Source of the DNA: Sediminibacterium sp.
GTDB taxonomy: Bacteria > Bacteroidota > Bacteroidia > Chitinophagales > Chitinophagaceae
DNA length: 64,000 nucleotides
Assembly: GCF_030695065.1 (NCBI RefSeq)
Contig: NZ_JAUYTR010000011.1
Span: 434,001-498,000 of the forward strand
Reading direction: 5' to 3'
Below are positions 1 to 8,858 of this stretch, piece by piece; within the stretch, counting starts at the first letter, position 1, and each line of letters begins with the position of its first letter. Below the pieces are notes generated by a model. That model was not told the DNA's origin and searched no databases. It was given only the letters and a program-made list of their open reading frames with translations. Position numbers and translations under genes: made by a program.

Positions 1-986
1 GCCTAAAAATAGCCACTACTTTAGGGATTGGGGAAACCATTGTTAAAAATTTATTTCAATATAAGCCTACCAACCTAGCAAAAGAAGTGATGGGTTTGCA
101 TTTTCCAAATCCGGTAGGATTGGGTGCAGGCTTCGACAAAAATGCAGCCTACTTGCATGAATTAGAAGCACTTGGGTTTGGATTTGTTGAAATTGGAACC
201 GTTACGCCAAAAGGCCAGCCCGGTAATGATTTGCCAAGGCTATTCAGACTGCCTGCTGATAAAGCCTTGATTAATCGAATGGGATTTAATAATGAAGGAG
301 TAGCTGCTGTAAAAGAGCGTTTGATTAATTGGAATAGCAGAGGAAAATCAGTTGGCGACTTAATAATCGGCGGCAATATTGGTAAAAATAAAATTACCCC
401 AAATGAAGATGCATGGAAAGACTACAGCATCTGCTTTAATGAATTACACGATCAGGTAGATTATTTTGTAGTAAACGTAAGCTCACCAAACACACCAGGG
501 CTTAGGGCTTTACAAGAAAAAGATGCCCTAACCAAAATTTTTAGTGAATTGCAACACCATAATGCTGGAAAAACCAACGCAAAACCTTTGCTATTAAAAA
601 TTGCTCCTGATCTTACCAAAGAGCAATTAGATGATATTATTGAGCTTTCGTTATCAATGAATTTAAGTGGTTTAGTTGCAACCAATACCACATTAGATCG
701 ATCTAATTTAAGTGCTGCTTCTACTTTATTAAGTGAGTCTATAGGAATGGGTGGCTTAAGCGGAAAACCAGTGCAGCAAAGGTCTACCGAAATAGTACAA
801 TATATTTCAACTCAAACAGGAGGTAAAGTTCCAATTATTGCAAGCGGGGGAATTTTTAATGGCGCAGATGCAGAAGAAAAATTAAAAGCCGGGGCTTCGT
901 TGGTGCAAGTTTGGACAGGATTTGTTTATGAGGGCCCGTCTATTGTTAAAAATATTTGTAAATACTTAGCTGAAAAAAATAATTAA
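1..986 (+). CDS. pyrD: Dihydroorotate dehydrogenase (quinone), class 2, 5' end cut by window edge
   Basis: Oxidises dihydroorotate to orotate at the membrane in pyrimidine synthesis, passing electrons to quinone through FMN. The frame is open to the left edge (first full codon at 3), so about 28 residues precede the GTG/ATG at 87-92 and the true start lies outside; a typical class 2 enzyme is about 340 residues, so only a few are missing. Visible motifs: VGLGAGFDKN (FMN site), GFNNEG, NVSSPNTPGLR with the Ser that serves as catalytic base in class 2 enzymes, LLKIAPDL, and the C-terminal phosphate-binding ASGGIFNGADA and VQVWTGFVYEGP. The stop TAA shares one base with the ATG of the next gene, suggesting translational coupling. 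Identification is very secure. Confidence 0.96.
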   Translation, partial: LKIATTLGIGETIVKNLFQYKPTNLAKEVMGLHFPNPVGLGAGFDKNAAYLHELEALGFGFVEIGTVTPKGQPGNDLPRLFRLPADKALINRMGFNNEGVAAVKERLINWNSRGKSVGDLIIGGNIGKNKITPNEDAWKDYSICFNELHDQVDYFVVNVSSPNTPGLRALQEKDALTKIFSELQHHNAGKTNAKPLLLKIAPDLTKEQLDDIIELSLSMNLSGLVATNTTLDRSNLSAASTLLSESIGMGGLSGKPVQQRSTEIVQYISTQTGGKVPIIASGGIFNGADAEEKLKAGASLVQVWTGFVYEGPSIVKNICKYLAEKNN

Positions 987-1780
987 TGGAACATTTATTA
1001 ACTACCGAAAGTTTAATTAGTTTTTTAATCCTAACCATTCTAGAAGTGGTATTGGGAATTGATAATGTCATATTCGTGAGCATTATCATGAATAGGATGC
1101 CCAAAGCATTTCAAAAGAATGCCAGACTAATTTGGATGTTTACTGGCATTATCACTAGAACCATTTTGTTATTTGGTTTGAGTTGGCTCTTGACTCAAAA
1201 AGGAAAGCCTGTATTTAGTTTATTTAGTAAAGATTTTGATTTAGCAAGCCTGGTAATGTTGGGTGGTGGACTGTTTTTGATTTATAAAACCGTAAAAGAA
1301 ATCCACCATAAGTTAGAAGGCGAAGAAGATGTTTTAGCAGGAAGAAAGACCAAGGAGTTGGGGATTACTAGCGGTATTGCTCAAATTATAATGATTGATA
1401 TGGTCTTTAGTTTTGACAGCATCATAACAGCTGGAGGAACCGCCAAGCATTTAGAAGTAATGATTGCAGCAGTTGTAATTGCAATGATTATCATGTTTTT
1501 ATTTAGTCCTAATATTTCCGCTTTTATTCATAAGCACCCAACTTTTAAAATGTTGGCATTGTCTTTCCTGGTTATGATTGGAATGGTATTATTGGTAGAG
1601 GGATGGAACGCTGAAAAAGCACATGAACTCCATTTAAAACATTATGTCTATTTTGCTATGGCTTTTTCTTTCACAGTAGAGCTGCTGAATATGAAAGCGA
1701 GAAAAAAATCAGCTCCGGTAGTATTGAGAGAACCATATTTCGAAGTACCCAATAAAGGGTACTCCGATCAGGCCAAATAA
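986..1780 (+). CDS. TerC/Alx family integral membrane protein
   Basis: A 264-residue protein with about seven membrane segments. The TerC signature appears twice as an internal repeat: LEVVLGIDNVIF near residue 20 and MIDMVFSFDSIITAGG near residue 140, each placing acidic residues within the membrane. Family members (Alx, MeeY/MeeF, TerC) are linked to manganese export and metal loading of exported enzymes, and historically to tellurite resistance. The substrate here is inferred, not seen. The gene overlaps pyrD by one base and is probably cotranscribed with it. Its 3' end faces the next gene with only 9 bases between, and no clear terminator hairpin was found. Confidence 0.9.
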   Translation: MEHLLTTESLISFLILTILEVVLGIDNVIFVSIIMNRMPKAFQKNARLIWMFTGIITRTILLFGLSWLLTQKGKPVFSLFSKDFDLASLVMLGGGLFLIYKTVKEIHHKLEGEEDVLAGRKTKELGITSGIAQIIMIDMVFSFDSIITAGGTAKHLEVMIAAVVIAMIIMFLFSPNISAFIHKHPTFKMLALSFLVMIGMVLLVEGWNAEKAHELHLKHYVYFAMAFSFTVELLNMKARKKSAPVVLREPYFEVPNKGYSDQAK

Positions 1781-1789
1781 ATTGTTCAA

Positions 1790-4700
1790 TTAGAAATCAA
1801 ATCCTAATGCAAAATAGTAAACTGGTGCGCCTTTGAAGATTCCCTTCATTGGCCAACCAGCGTCAAACTTCATGAAGTAACCCAATAAAGTGCTTCTAAC
1901 ACCAAAGCCATATCCACCTGCAAAAGGACCTAATCCACCAGCGTCAATTTTAACTACTACTGGAGTTTGATTATTGGTAATCACTTCGCCTGGGCGCTTT
2001 ATTCCATTGTACTTGCCGTTCCATGCAGTTCCCAAGTCTAGAAATTGCACCAATTGAAAATTGCGTAAGAATGCATTGTTAATGGGTCTATCGAATATGG
2101 TTGCAAAAAGCGGTAGTCTAAATTCACTATTGATTACAAAAGCATTGTTACCATTGGCAATATTTTGTCTATATCCACGCATATTTACTGCTAAAGATTG
2201 GAATGCATAATTTTGATCTGCTGCCGGTTGATTCCCATTGTTGAACTTGGGTCCAATCCATCCATCAACACCTCCTAAGTAATAAATTAATTTTTGGTTG
2301 CCCCAAGAGAAGTCTGCCGCAACCCTTCCTGCCCAAATAAAATTGCGGTAAATTTTATGGTAATACCTACCATCAAATCCAAAATTCATAGTAGGCTTAC
2401 CATTATTGATAGCCGTTTTTAAGGTTGGCATATTTACATCTAAGTAAACTTTATATCGTAAGCCATTCCAAATATTCTGGGTTGGATTAATGGTATTATC
2501 GTGAACGTATTCAATTCGTGAAAGTATAAACTTTGAAACAGTATCCTGAAAAGCCAATGCATTGGGATTTGGTTGTCCAGAAATATTGTCATAAGACTTC
2601 AGAACACCTCTATCTGAACGTAAACCAATGGTTGCTCTAATGCTTTTAACCTCATTAATAGGATAAGTTGCATTCACCTGATACAAATTGGTATACAACA
2701 TATTATTAAACTGTGTATTAAAGAAGTTGGTAACATTACTTCTATAATAAGTAACACCCCAATCTAATTTTTTACGCATGTTTTGGAAAGAGAACATGAG
2801 GTCTTTGTCGGCCAAATTGGTTCCAAAACGCATTCCAGCTACAAACTTTATGTCTTCCATTAAATCACTTACTCCTACTCTGAAAGTGAAATTGAAATCG
2901 TTTCCATTATTTAATTGAATGGGACCAGACCCACCAGCATATGGCTGATAACGATTAATTAAAACATTGTTGCTAAAACCACCTAATAAATAATCAGAAC
3001 TAAACTTTAAGCGATAATCGAACAGTTTAGATTTTGCCAAGCTACTTTGTCTTTGTTGATTGGAAGGATTTAACAAAGGAGCATTATTTGAACTAGTATC
3101 GGGGAGCTCATCAGCAAATTCATTTTGAAATACTACCAATTTTTTTGCAGTATCATTGGCTGGTTTAATATTGTTGTATTGGATGGCTTTCCCTTCTGCT
3201 ATTTTTTTATCGTCCAATACTTTCTTAACGTATTCTGTATTTCGGGCATTTACATTTCTTCTAGCCAATGCCAGTTCATCTACTTTCAATTTGTATACAA
3301 ACTTAAAATCACCTTCTCTTCTTACTTCACTTACCTGTCCGTTGTTTCCAGCAATTCTTGTTTCTAATAATGAACTTTGGTAATTGGTGATTGGGAAAGT
3401 ATAAGTTGAATCTTTGTACACTTGAAAATAACTAACACTGTCGGGCTCTTGTTTTTGCCATGCTGTTAAAGTAGAATCAAATTCTTTCGGCGCTGGATTT
3501 CTAAGTACTTCTTCTCCAATATAATACAATGTATCTAAGCCATTTCTTTGCGTAGAAAAGAATCCAGCCCACCTGTTTCCAATACCATTTTCATCAGAAA
3601 CAAATGTAAAGTGATTGGTATTGTATTGCATTGGGAAACGCGCATTTCCCATTTTAACATTGGTTAATTGGGCAATCTGTTTTTCCTTGCTGTCATTCAA
3701 AATATCTACCATATAAATATTGAATGGATATCTACTAGGTAATACTGTGTCTTTATTTGGAGCATTATTACCAGGCCTATTCGAAGAAAAAATAATACCT
3801 ACTCTATTAGGGAACGACACCATCGTTGGATCTAAGTCATCGTAAATATCGTTGGTAATTTGTGTTGCTTTCTGTTCTTCAATTTTATAGGTATAAATAT
3901 CGGAGTGTCCATTTTTAACAGCACTCAATACAAGGGTATTTGCATCAAGCATAAAGCTTGCATCTAAAATTTGATCAAAGCCTTCAATGGTTTGTTTAAA
4001 TCGTTTATAACGGGCAATTAAGTCGTAAACAAACATGTTAATTTTGCCTTTCTCCCAATAAATCACCAATAATCTAGAACCCTTACCATCCCATGCCATA
4101 ATAGGATAATTGGGATTCACATCGTGCATATTGGTAAGCACCCCACTTTTTAAAAGCACTTTTTCATCATAAAAATTTTCCATGAGCTTAACCGTGTAGA
4201 TGCCCTTTTTAAATTCCAACACAGAATAAGTATTGCTTCTAGGATTGGGGTTGGCCTGAAATCTGAAATAATCTTTTTTCCCAATTTCTTCTGTAACTGT
4301 TAACTGGCCCTTTAATTGGTTTCTTCTTTGTCGAATATCTTTAATGTACCGATCTTGCTGAAACTGCATAAAATCGGCCAATACGTCTTTGAATTTTTTC
4401 TTACAAATTCTTAAACAGGCATTGTTGATATTTTTATACATTCTAGCCAAATACAATAAGTAAGTGATATTTTCTTTCCGATATTTTTCTCCTATATAAT
4501 TCCAAAATGCGTGACCAGCCAATAAAGGCTTTTCAAATGCAAATTGATAAAATGAATTATATCGTCCACTTAATATGGCACTTTTTAATTCGTCGTCTTT
4601 TTCTGTACTCCAAGACTGACCTGCATATGCAACATATCCATCTACCATCCATTTAGGTAAATCCAACAAAGCTTGGTTGCTTGCAAACTCCCCAATGTCG

Positions 4701-5164
4701 TCACCAAAAAGCAAGTTATCTGTTAGTACTTTAGCAATCCCTTCTCTTACTTGGTTTTTTAGCTTGGTATGATTGCCATTGAAATAAACGATGATTTTAT
4801 TATTTACCAATTTAGTAACACCTCCTGAATTTTGCCAATCAGAACCAAGACCAATATTGCTGCTTTTATAGTCGTTGTAATTATTATACACTACAATATT
4901 TGCCCTACGTTGTAAAGAATACTCAATAAAATTTTCAATAGATTTTAATTCTTCTTCTGCAACCTGACTTACAAATTTGCCCAATTCTACACCTCCTTGG
5001 GTTACATAGGTATTGAAATTGGGAGATTGGTAAAACTTCCAATTAAATTTCTGGTGTTGAATTCTGTTTTTACCAAATTCAACACTATTAACCTGCGCAC
5101 TTAAAGCAGCAGAACTTAATAAACCAAGAAAAAAAATTACTTTACTAATACTATTCAATTGCAT
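1790..5164 (-). CDS. Large exported protein: degenerate peptidase-like domain, TolB-like propeller, outer-membrane barrel
   Basis: The ATG at 5164 places a signal peptide (MQLNSISKVIFF... to ALSAQ) at the very N-terminus; an ATG at 5194 would add ten polar residues. About 1124 residues in three parts. The first 270 resemble gluzincin/peptidase MA-like modules (LPKWMVDGYVAYAG) but no HExxH zinc motif is present, so it is probably not an active peptidase. The middle holds PD40/TolB-like propeller repeats (IFSSNRPGNN, DIYTYKIEEQ). The last 400 residues read as beta strands with an Omp85/surface-antigen flavour, and the protein ends in Phe, as outer-membrane barrels do. This architecture occurs in Bacteroidota; I know no assigned function. 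It probably sits in the outer membrane with the propeller in the periplasm. Confidence 0.83.
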   Translation of the reverse strand: MQLNSISKVIFFLGLLSSAALSAQVNSVEFGKNRIQHQKFNWKFYQSPNFNTYVTQGGVELGKFVSQVAEEELKSIENFIEYSLQRRANIVVYNNYNDYKSSNIGLGSDWQNSGGVTKLVNNKIIVYFNGNHTKLKNQVREGIAKVLTDNLLFGDDIGEFASNQALLDLPKWMVDGYVAYAGQSWSTEKDDELKSAILSGRYNSFYQFAFEKPLLAGHAFWNYIGEKYRKENITYLLYLARMYKNINNACLRICKKKFKDVLADFMQFQQDRYIKDIRQRRNQLKGQLTVTEEIGKKDYFRFQANPNPRSNTYSVLEFKKGIYTVKLMENFYDEKVLLKSGVLTNMHDVNPNYPIMAWDGKGSRLLVIYWEKGKINMFVYDLIARYKRFKQTIEGFDQILDASFMLDANTLVLSAVKNGHSDIYTYKIEEQKATQITNDIYDDLDPTMVSFPNRVGIIFSSNRPGNNAPNKDTVLPSRYPFNIYMVDILNDSKEKQIAQLTNVKMGNARFPMQYNTNHFTFVSDENGIGNRWAGFFSTQRNGLDTLYYIGEEVLRNPAPKEFDSTLTAWQKQEPDSVSYFQVYKDSTYTFPITNYQSSLLETRIAGNNGQVSEVRREGDFKFVYKLKVDELALARRNVNARNTEYVKKVLDDKKIAEGKAIQYNNIKPANDTAKKLVVFQNEFADELPDTSSNNAPLLNPSNQQRQSSLAKSKLFDYRLKFSSDYLLGGFSNNVLINRYQPYAGGSGPIQLNNGNDFNFTFRVGVSDLMEDIKFVAGMRFGTNLADKDLMFSFQNMRKKLDWGVTYYRSNVTNFFNTQFNNMLYTNLYQVNATYPINEVKSIRATIGLRSDRGVLKSYDNISGQPNPNALAFQDTVSKFILSRIEYVHDNTINPTQNIWNGLRYKVYLDVNMPTLKTAINNGKPTMNFGFDGRYYHKIYRNFIWAGRVAADFSWGNQKLIYYLGGVDGWIGPKFNNGNQPAADQNYAFQSLAVNMRGYRQNIANGNNAFVINSEFRLPLFATIFDRPINNAFLRNFQLVQFLDLGTAWNGKYNGIKRPGEVITNNQTPVVVKIDAGGLGPFAGGYGFGVRSTLLGYFMKFDAGWPMKGIFKGAPVYYFALGFDF

Positions 5165-5223
5165 ATCCGAACTTTGGTATTTAAAATTAGTCATTTACCG
5201 TTAAAAGCAGGTAAAATACGTAT

Positions 5224-5862
5224 ATGATAAAGGTTAAGGTTTTCACATTCAGTCCAATTCAGGAAAATACCTATGTATTATACAATGAACATAAAAAAGC
5301 CATTGTTATAGACCCTGGTTGTTATTTCCCCGCAGAAAAAGAACAATTGCTTCAATTTATTGAATCAACTGGGCTTGAAGTGGTTCAATTATTAAACACA
5401 CATTGCCATTTGGACCATGTTTTTGGAAACAAATGGGTATATGAAACTTTCAAAACACCCCTTTGTATTCATCCAGACGAAGAGCCAATGTTAAAATTGG
5501 CCCCTTTATCAGGTGAAAAATGGGGATTGCCTTTTGAAAATTACAATGGACCAATACAATACCTGCATCCAGGAGATACCATTTTGTTGGGAAATGATGC
5601 CCTGAAAGTGATTTTTGCCCCAGGCCATTCTCCAGCAAGTATTTGTTTTTACAGTGAATTTGAAAGCTTTCTTATTGGCGGAGATGTATTATTTAGGGAA
5701 AGTATTGGCAGAACAGATTTGCCGGGTGGCAATCACGAACAACTGTTAAAAAGCATTCAAGAACAGCTTTTTACGCTACCCAACGATGTTAAAGTATACC
5801 CAGGTCATGGGCTTACTACCACTATTGGGCACGAAAAGAGGCACAATCCATTTTTGCAATAA
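5224..5862 (+). CDS. MBL-fold hydrolase, glyoxalase II-like
   Basis: A 212-residue cytoplasmic metallo-beta-lactamase-fold enzyme. The metal-binding motif THCHLDHVFG (HxHxDH) lies at about residue 60, followed by PGHSPASI, the bridging Asp in GGDVLF, and the last His in VYPGHG. This order matches the short hydroxyacylglutathione hydrolase-like group (YcbL type), which lacks the C-terminal glutathione-binding domain of full glyoxalase II. The substrate is therefore uncertain, probably a thioester. It is a single gene, divergent from the large exported protein with a short shared promoter region (5165-5223), and its end lies 2 bases from the end of the convergent neighbour. Confidence 0.9.
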   Translation: MIKVKVFTFSPIQENTYVLYNEHKKAIVIDPGCYFPAEKEQLLQFIESTGLEVVQLLNTHCHLDHVFGNKWVYETFKTPLCIHPDEEPMLKLAPLSGEKWGLPFENYNGPIQYLHPGDTILLGNDALKVIFAPGHSPASICFYSEFESFLIGGDVLFRESIGRTDLPGGNHEQLLKSIQEQLFTLPNDVKVYPGHGLTTTIGHEKRHNPFLQ

Positions 5863-5864
5863 AA

Positions 5865-8036
5865 CTATTCAGGTTCTTGCTGCATGTAAGTATTAAATGC
5901 TGTAATAAAAATGGCACCTAAGTTTTTGTAAGGAGGAACATAGTCGTCAAACTTTTCTTTGGCTGTTCCACTAAATCGAATGGCCAAACTATTCCATAAA
6001 GCTGGCCATTTTAAGTTCTTTCCCAACCTTAATTCTTCACTAATCACATTAATTAATCCTTGATTAATAATACCTGTGCCAATTTGTTTAGAAGAAATGA
6101 TATGTGCGCCTGGAGCTATTTCTAACACTTCGTTTAAGCTTTGATAACCACCACAGCTTCCTAACAAAACCAGTTTGGCCGAAGATGGCATTTTATGAAC
6201 AGTTTGTTTTAAATAGTAACTATGCCCTCGATGAATAACAATAGATGGGTGCAATTTTTCTTCATGCAAATAAGCAATCAAGCTATCCTGAGATGCAGCA
6301 TCCAATTCTTCTGTTTCGTCTAATGGAAGGTTTGCATAAATAGTAATAGGTGTCCCTTTTCTAGAACTCACTTCTACCCATTGAGACTTCTTAGTTATTT
6401 TCCAATTGGCATTTCTGAATTTATTTAAAAATGCATTGAACACAACCATTCCATCTTTATCACCATAAAAAAACTGTTGCATCACAACTCTCCCATTTTC
6501 TTTGTCTTTCAAATAAGTATTGGGCAATTCATAAATAGGCATGATGCCCAATTTTGCAGATAGGTCAATTTTATTAGAAGGCTCCAAGGAAGAAAAAATA
6601 GTTTCAAGTAATTCATAAATCACTTGCCCTCGCTTATTTTTAATTCCGATACATCTTTTGAGTTCCAATTGAACCTGAGACAACATTAGTTTTTTTAGTG
6701 CTGAATTGTAAACACTAGCATAAGAATCTGCCACGTCTACCGCATCTTCTAAAGAATTGGTTTTCTCTAGTCCATTTACAAAACCCCTCATCAATTGTTC
6801 CGCATCTTTCTTATCCATTTTAGACAGAAAGTCGTCTAACTTATTATACGCTGCAGTTATTTTAATGAATTTTTTGTATTGGTCATTATTTACCAATGCC
6901 AGCAAAGAATCAGAACGAGGGCTTTTCATTCCTGAAAAAATTCTTGGATAAACCCCATTTACAAAACTAGATGTATACATTTCCTCTTCGCCTGTAACAG
7001 CCAAATAATACAATTCTTGAGGACTTAGTTTGCTAATACTTTTAAATCTTACAAAATCACTTTTTTCGTTGTGTAATGCATTGATTTCATTAATGTACAA
7101 TTCAATGCTTTTGGCTTTTAATTTATTGTACAACACTTTTGCAGCCATTGGCGTATCGCCCATTTGTATTCTTTTAGCATAATCAATTCTAGTTCTTACT
7201 AATAAACTAAAATAACCTGCAGAAGTATCATTCCCAACAAATTTGGTAATGGAATCCATTTTCAATTTGCCCGTATACAATTGATCTAAAAAAGGAAAAT
7301 ACATTCTTCCAGTACTGGTTAAGGAGAGCCTTGAAACCAATTTCACAAACGGATGATTAACCGATTGAATTTTTTTACCCAATGCATTTGGCGCTGCAGC
7401 ATAACTATACAATTCTTCTGGATTTCTAAAAGCGGCTAATACAATTAAGGAGTCTGCAGAAGCTGTTGATGGACTTCTAAATAAAATGGGTAAAATTTTA
7501 TCGGGATTACGATTGCATTGCTTTACCAAAATACTATCCTTTGCTGCAGACATCCCTCTATTAGAGGCAAGCACAAAATTGTCGGTCAAAATAATTGCTG
7601 ACTCTACATCTAGTTGCTTCATTAATGGTGCAATTGACCCTCCAGTTAATTGCTCATTCATAGCAGATTGATAAGTATTCAATAAACTAGACAAAGGAGT
7701 GCCTGTAACTTTAGTACTTTGGTAATTCGCAAGATACCCTTGCAATAAATCATTAACCCCTCTTAACCAAGTATATTTTGCATTATTATCTATTTCAGTA
7801 CTAAGTTCTATTTTGCTTCTTAAGCTGGTAATAATATTGGCGACCTTTGCAAGTTCTCCATCAGACAATTTATTATCTATTGCTGGGTATGCTTTGATTG
7901 AACTAAAGGTTCTTATTATGTACTCGTGATGCAATTGACGCATTGCAGGAATTGGAGGAATAGAGTCCATTTGTTGAGCTGTCAGGACCCCGTTAAAAGC
8001 AAATATTAAAAAGAGTGTATGTATTAGTTTATTCAT
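5865..8036 (-). CDS. Secreted protein of unknown function with C-terminal CHAT/caspase-like His-Cys motif
   Basis: I chose the ATG at 8036 because it begins a clear signal peptide (MNKLIHTLFLIFAFNGVLTAQ); the ATG at 8072 would add 12 residues ahead of it. About 723 residues, largely alpha-helical in the first 500, no repeat or known domain recognised there. Near the C-terminus a hydrophobic strand leads into VIHRGHSYYL (His602 and His605), and 23 residues after His605 another leads into VLLGSCGGYQS (Cys628). This strand-His, strand-Cys order is the layout of clan CD peptidases and CHAT domains (GH..., then ...C.G). It is a pattern match by eye, and an export signal is unusual for CHAT proteins. 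No operon partner is seen. Confidence 0.8.
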   Translation of the reverse strand: MNKLIHTLFLIFAFNGVLTAQQMDSIPPIPAMRQLHHEYIIRTFSSIKAYPAIDNKLSDGELAKVANIITSLRSKIELSTEIDNNAKYTWLRGVNDLLQGYLANYQSTKVTGTPLSSLLNTYQSAMNEQLTGGSIAPLMKQLDVESAIILTDNFVLASNRGMSAAKDSILVKQCNRNPDKILPILFRSPSTASADSLIVLAAFRNPEELYSYAAAPNALGKKIQSVNHPFVKLVSRLSLTSTGRMYFPFLDQLYTGKLKMDSITKFVGNDTSAGYFSLLVRTRIDYAKRIQMGDTPMAAKVLYNKLKAKSIELYINEINALHNEKSDFVRFKSISKLSPQELYYLAVTGEEEMYTSSFVNGVYPRIFSGMKSPRSDSLLALVNNDQYKKFIKITAAYNKLDDFLSKMDKKDAEQLMRGFVNGLEKTNSLEDAVDVADSYASVYNSALKKLMLSQVQLELKRCIGIKNKRGQVIYELLETIFSSLEPSNKIDLSAKLGIMPIYELPNTYLKDKENGRVVMQQFFYGDKDGMVVFNAFLNKFRNANWKITKKSQWVEVSSRKGTPITIYANLPLDETEELDAASQDSLIAYLHEEKLHPSIVIHRGHSYYLKQTVHKMPSSAKLVLLGSCGGYQSLNEVLEIAPGAHIISSKQIGTGIINQGLINVISEELRLGKNLKWPALWNSLAIRFSGTAKEKFDDYVPPYKNLGAIFITAFNTYMQQEPE

Positions 8037-8115
8037 ATTCAATGTAAAAATAGGCAAACAGTCAGTTAACAATTAGATAATAATGCAAAAAGAGCTAATT
8101 GCGAGTGAATGAAAT

Positions 8116-8123
8116 TAACTTTG
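8116..8123 (+). promoter_or_regulatory. Bacteroidota -7 promoter element (TAACTTTG)
   Basis: Perfect match to TAnnTTTG, 18 bases before the ATG at 8142. It lies inside the longer reading frame that starts at 8109, which argues that translation begins at 8142. A TTG at 8099-8101 is only 14 bases upstream, shorter than the usual 17-23, so the -33 element is weak. Confidence 0.6.
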
Positions 8124-8141
8124 TGTAAACAGAATGTTACC

Positions 8142-8822
8142 ATGGAAGGGAAGGCCAAACAGATATTAATTGCAGACGACGAGCCAGATATTTTAGAAAT
8201 CATCCGATACAACCTAGAAAAAGAAGGCTATGAAGTTCATACAGCCAAGGATGGTAACGAAGCAATTGAGAAAGCCAAACAGCTCTATCCCGATTTAATT
8301 ATTCTTGACATCATGATGCCCCGTAAAAATGGCGTTGAAGTTTGTCAGATTCTAAGAACACAGCCCAGCTTTCAAGATACCCTTATCATTTTTTTAACTG
8401 CAATGAGCGATGAAAGCTCTCAAATAAAAGGACTTGAAACTGGGGCAGACGATTATATAAGTAAGCCAATTAGCCCTAAAGTATTGGTAAGCAGAGTAAA
8501 TGCCCTATTCAGAAGAGTTACAAGCAAAGAAGCTGGAAAAACATTACAAATTGGCAATATTGCAATAGATCCAGTTAAATTTTTGGTTTCTGTTGATGGA
8601 AATGAAGTGATTTTGGCAAAGAAAGAATTTGAATTAATTTATTTATTGGCTTCTAAACCAGGCAGAGTCTTTTTAAGAAACGAAATACTCACCCAAGTTT
8701 GGGGCAATGAAGTAATTGTGGGCGACAGAACCATTGACGTACATGTTAGAAAAGTAAGACAAAAATTAGGTATAGATTGCATCACCACCGTAAAAGGGGT
8801 AGGTTACAAATTTGAGATTTGA
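8142..8822 (+). CDS. OmpR/PhoB-type response regulator
   Basis: A 226-residue DNA-binding response regulator. Receiver domain at residues 6-125: acidic pair ADDEPD, phospho-acceptor Asp in LIILDIMMPRKNG, switch Thr in IIFLTAMSD, and Lys in DYISKPISP. Winged-helix domain at about 130-226, ending VDVHVRKVRQKLG-like (IDVHVRKVRQKLGID) and GVGYKFEI. It is followed after 36 bases by a PhoR-like kinase and then by a PhoU-like protein and a Pit phosphate transporter, so control of phosphate uptake in the manner of PhoB is likely. The context is the reason for that inference; the sequence alone only shows the OmpR subfamily. Start chosen from the -7 element at 8116. Confidence 0.93.
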   Translation: MEGKAKQILIADDEPDILEIIRYNLEKEGYEVHTAKDGNEAIEKAKQLYPDLIILDIMMPRKNGVEVCQILRTQPSFQDTLIIFLTAMSDESSQIKGLETGADDYISKPISPKVLVSRVNALFRRVTSKEAGKTLQIGNIAIDPVKFLVSVDGNEVILAKKEFELIYLLASKPGRVFLRNEILTQVWGNEVIVGDRTIDVHVRKVRQKLGIDCITTVKGVGYKFEI

Positions 8823-8858
8823 ACACTCAGTTCAGCAGCAAAAATGTAAATTGCCACT

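Noticed and set aside
5224..5862. Beta-lactamase (class B) activity for the MBL-fold protein
   Set aside because: No signal peptide and the motif order fits glyoxalase II-like hydrolases.
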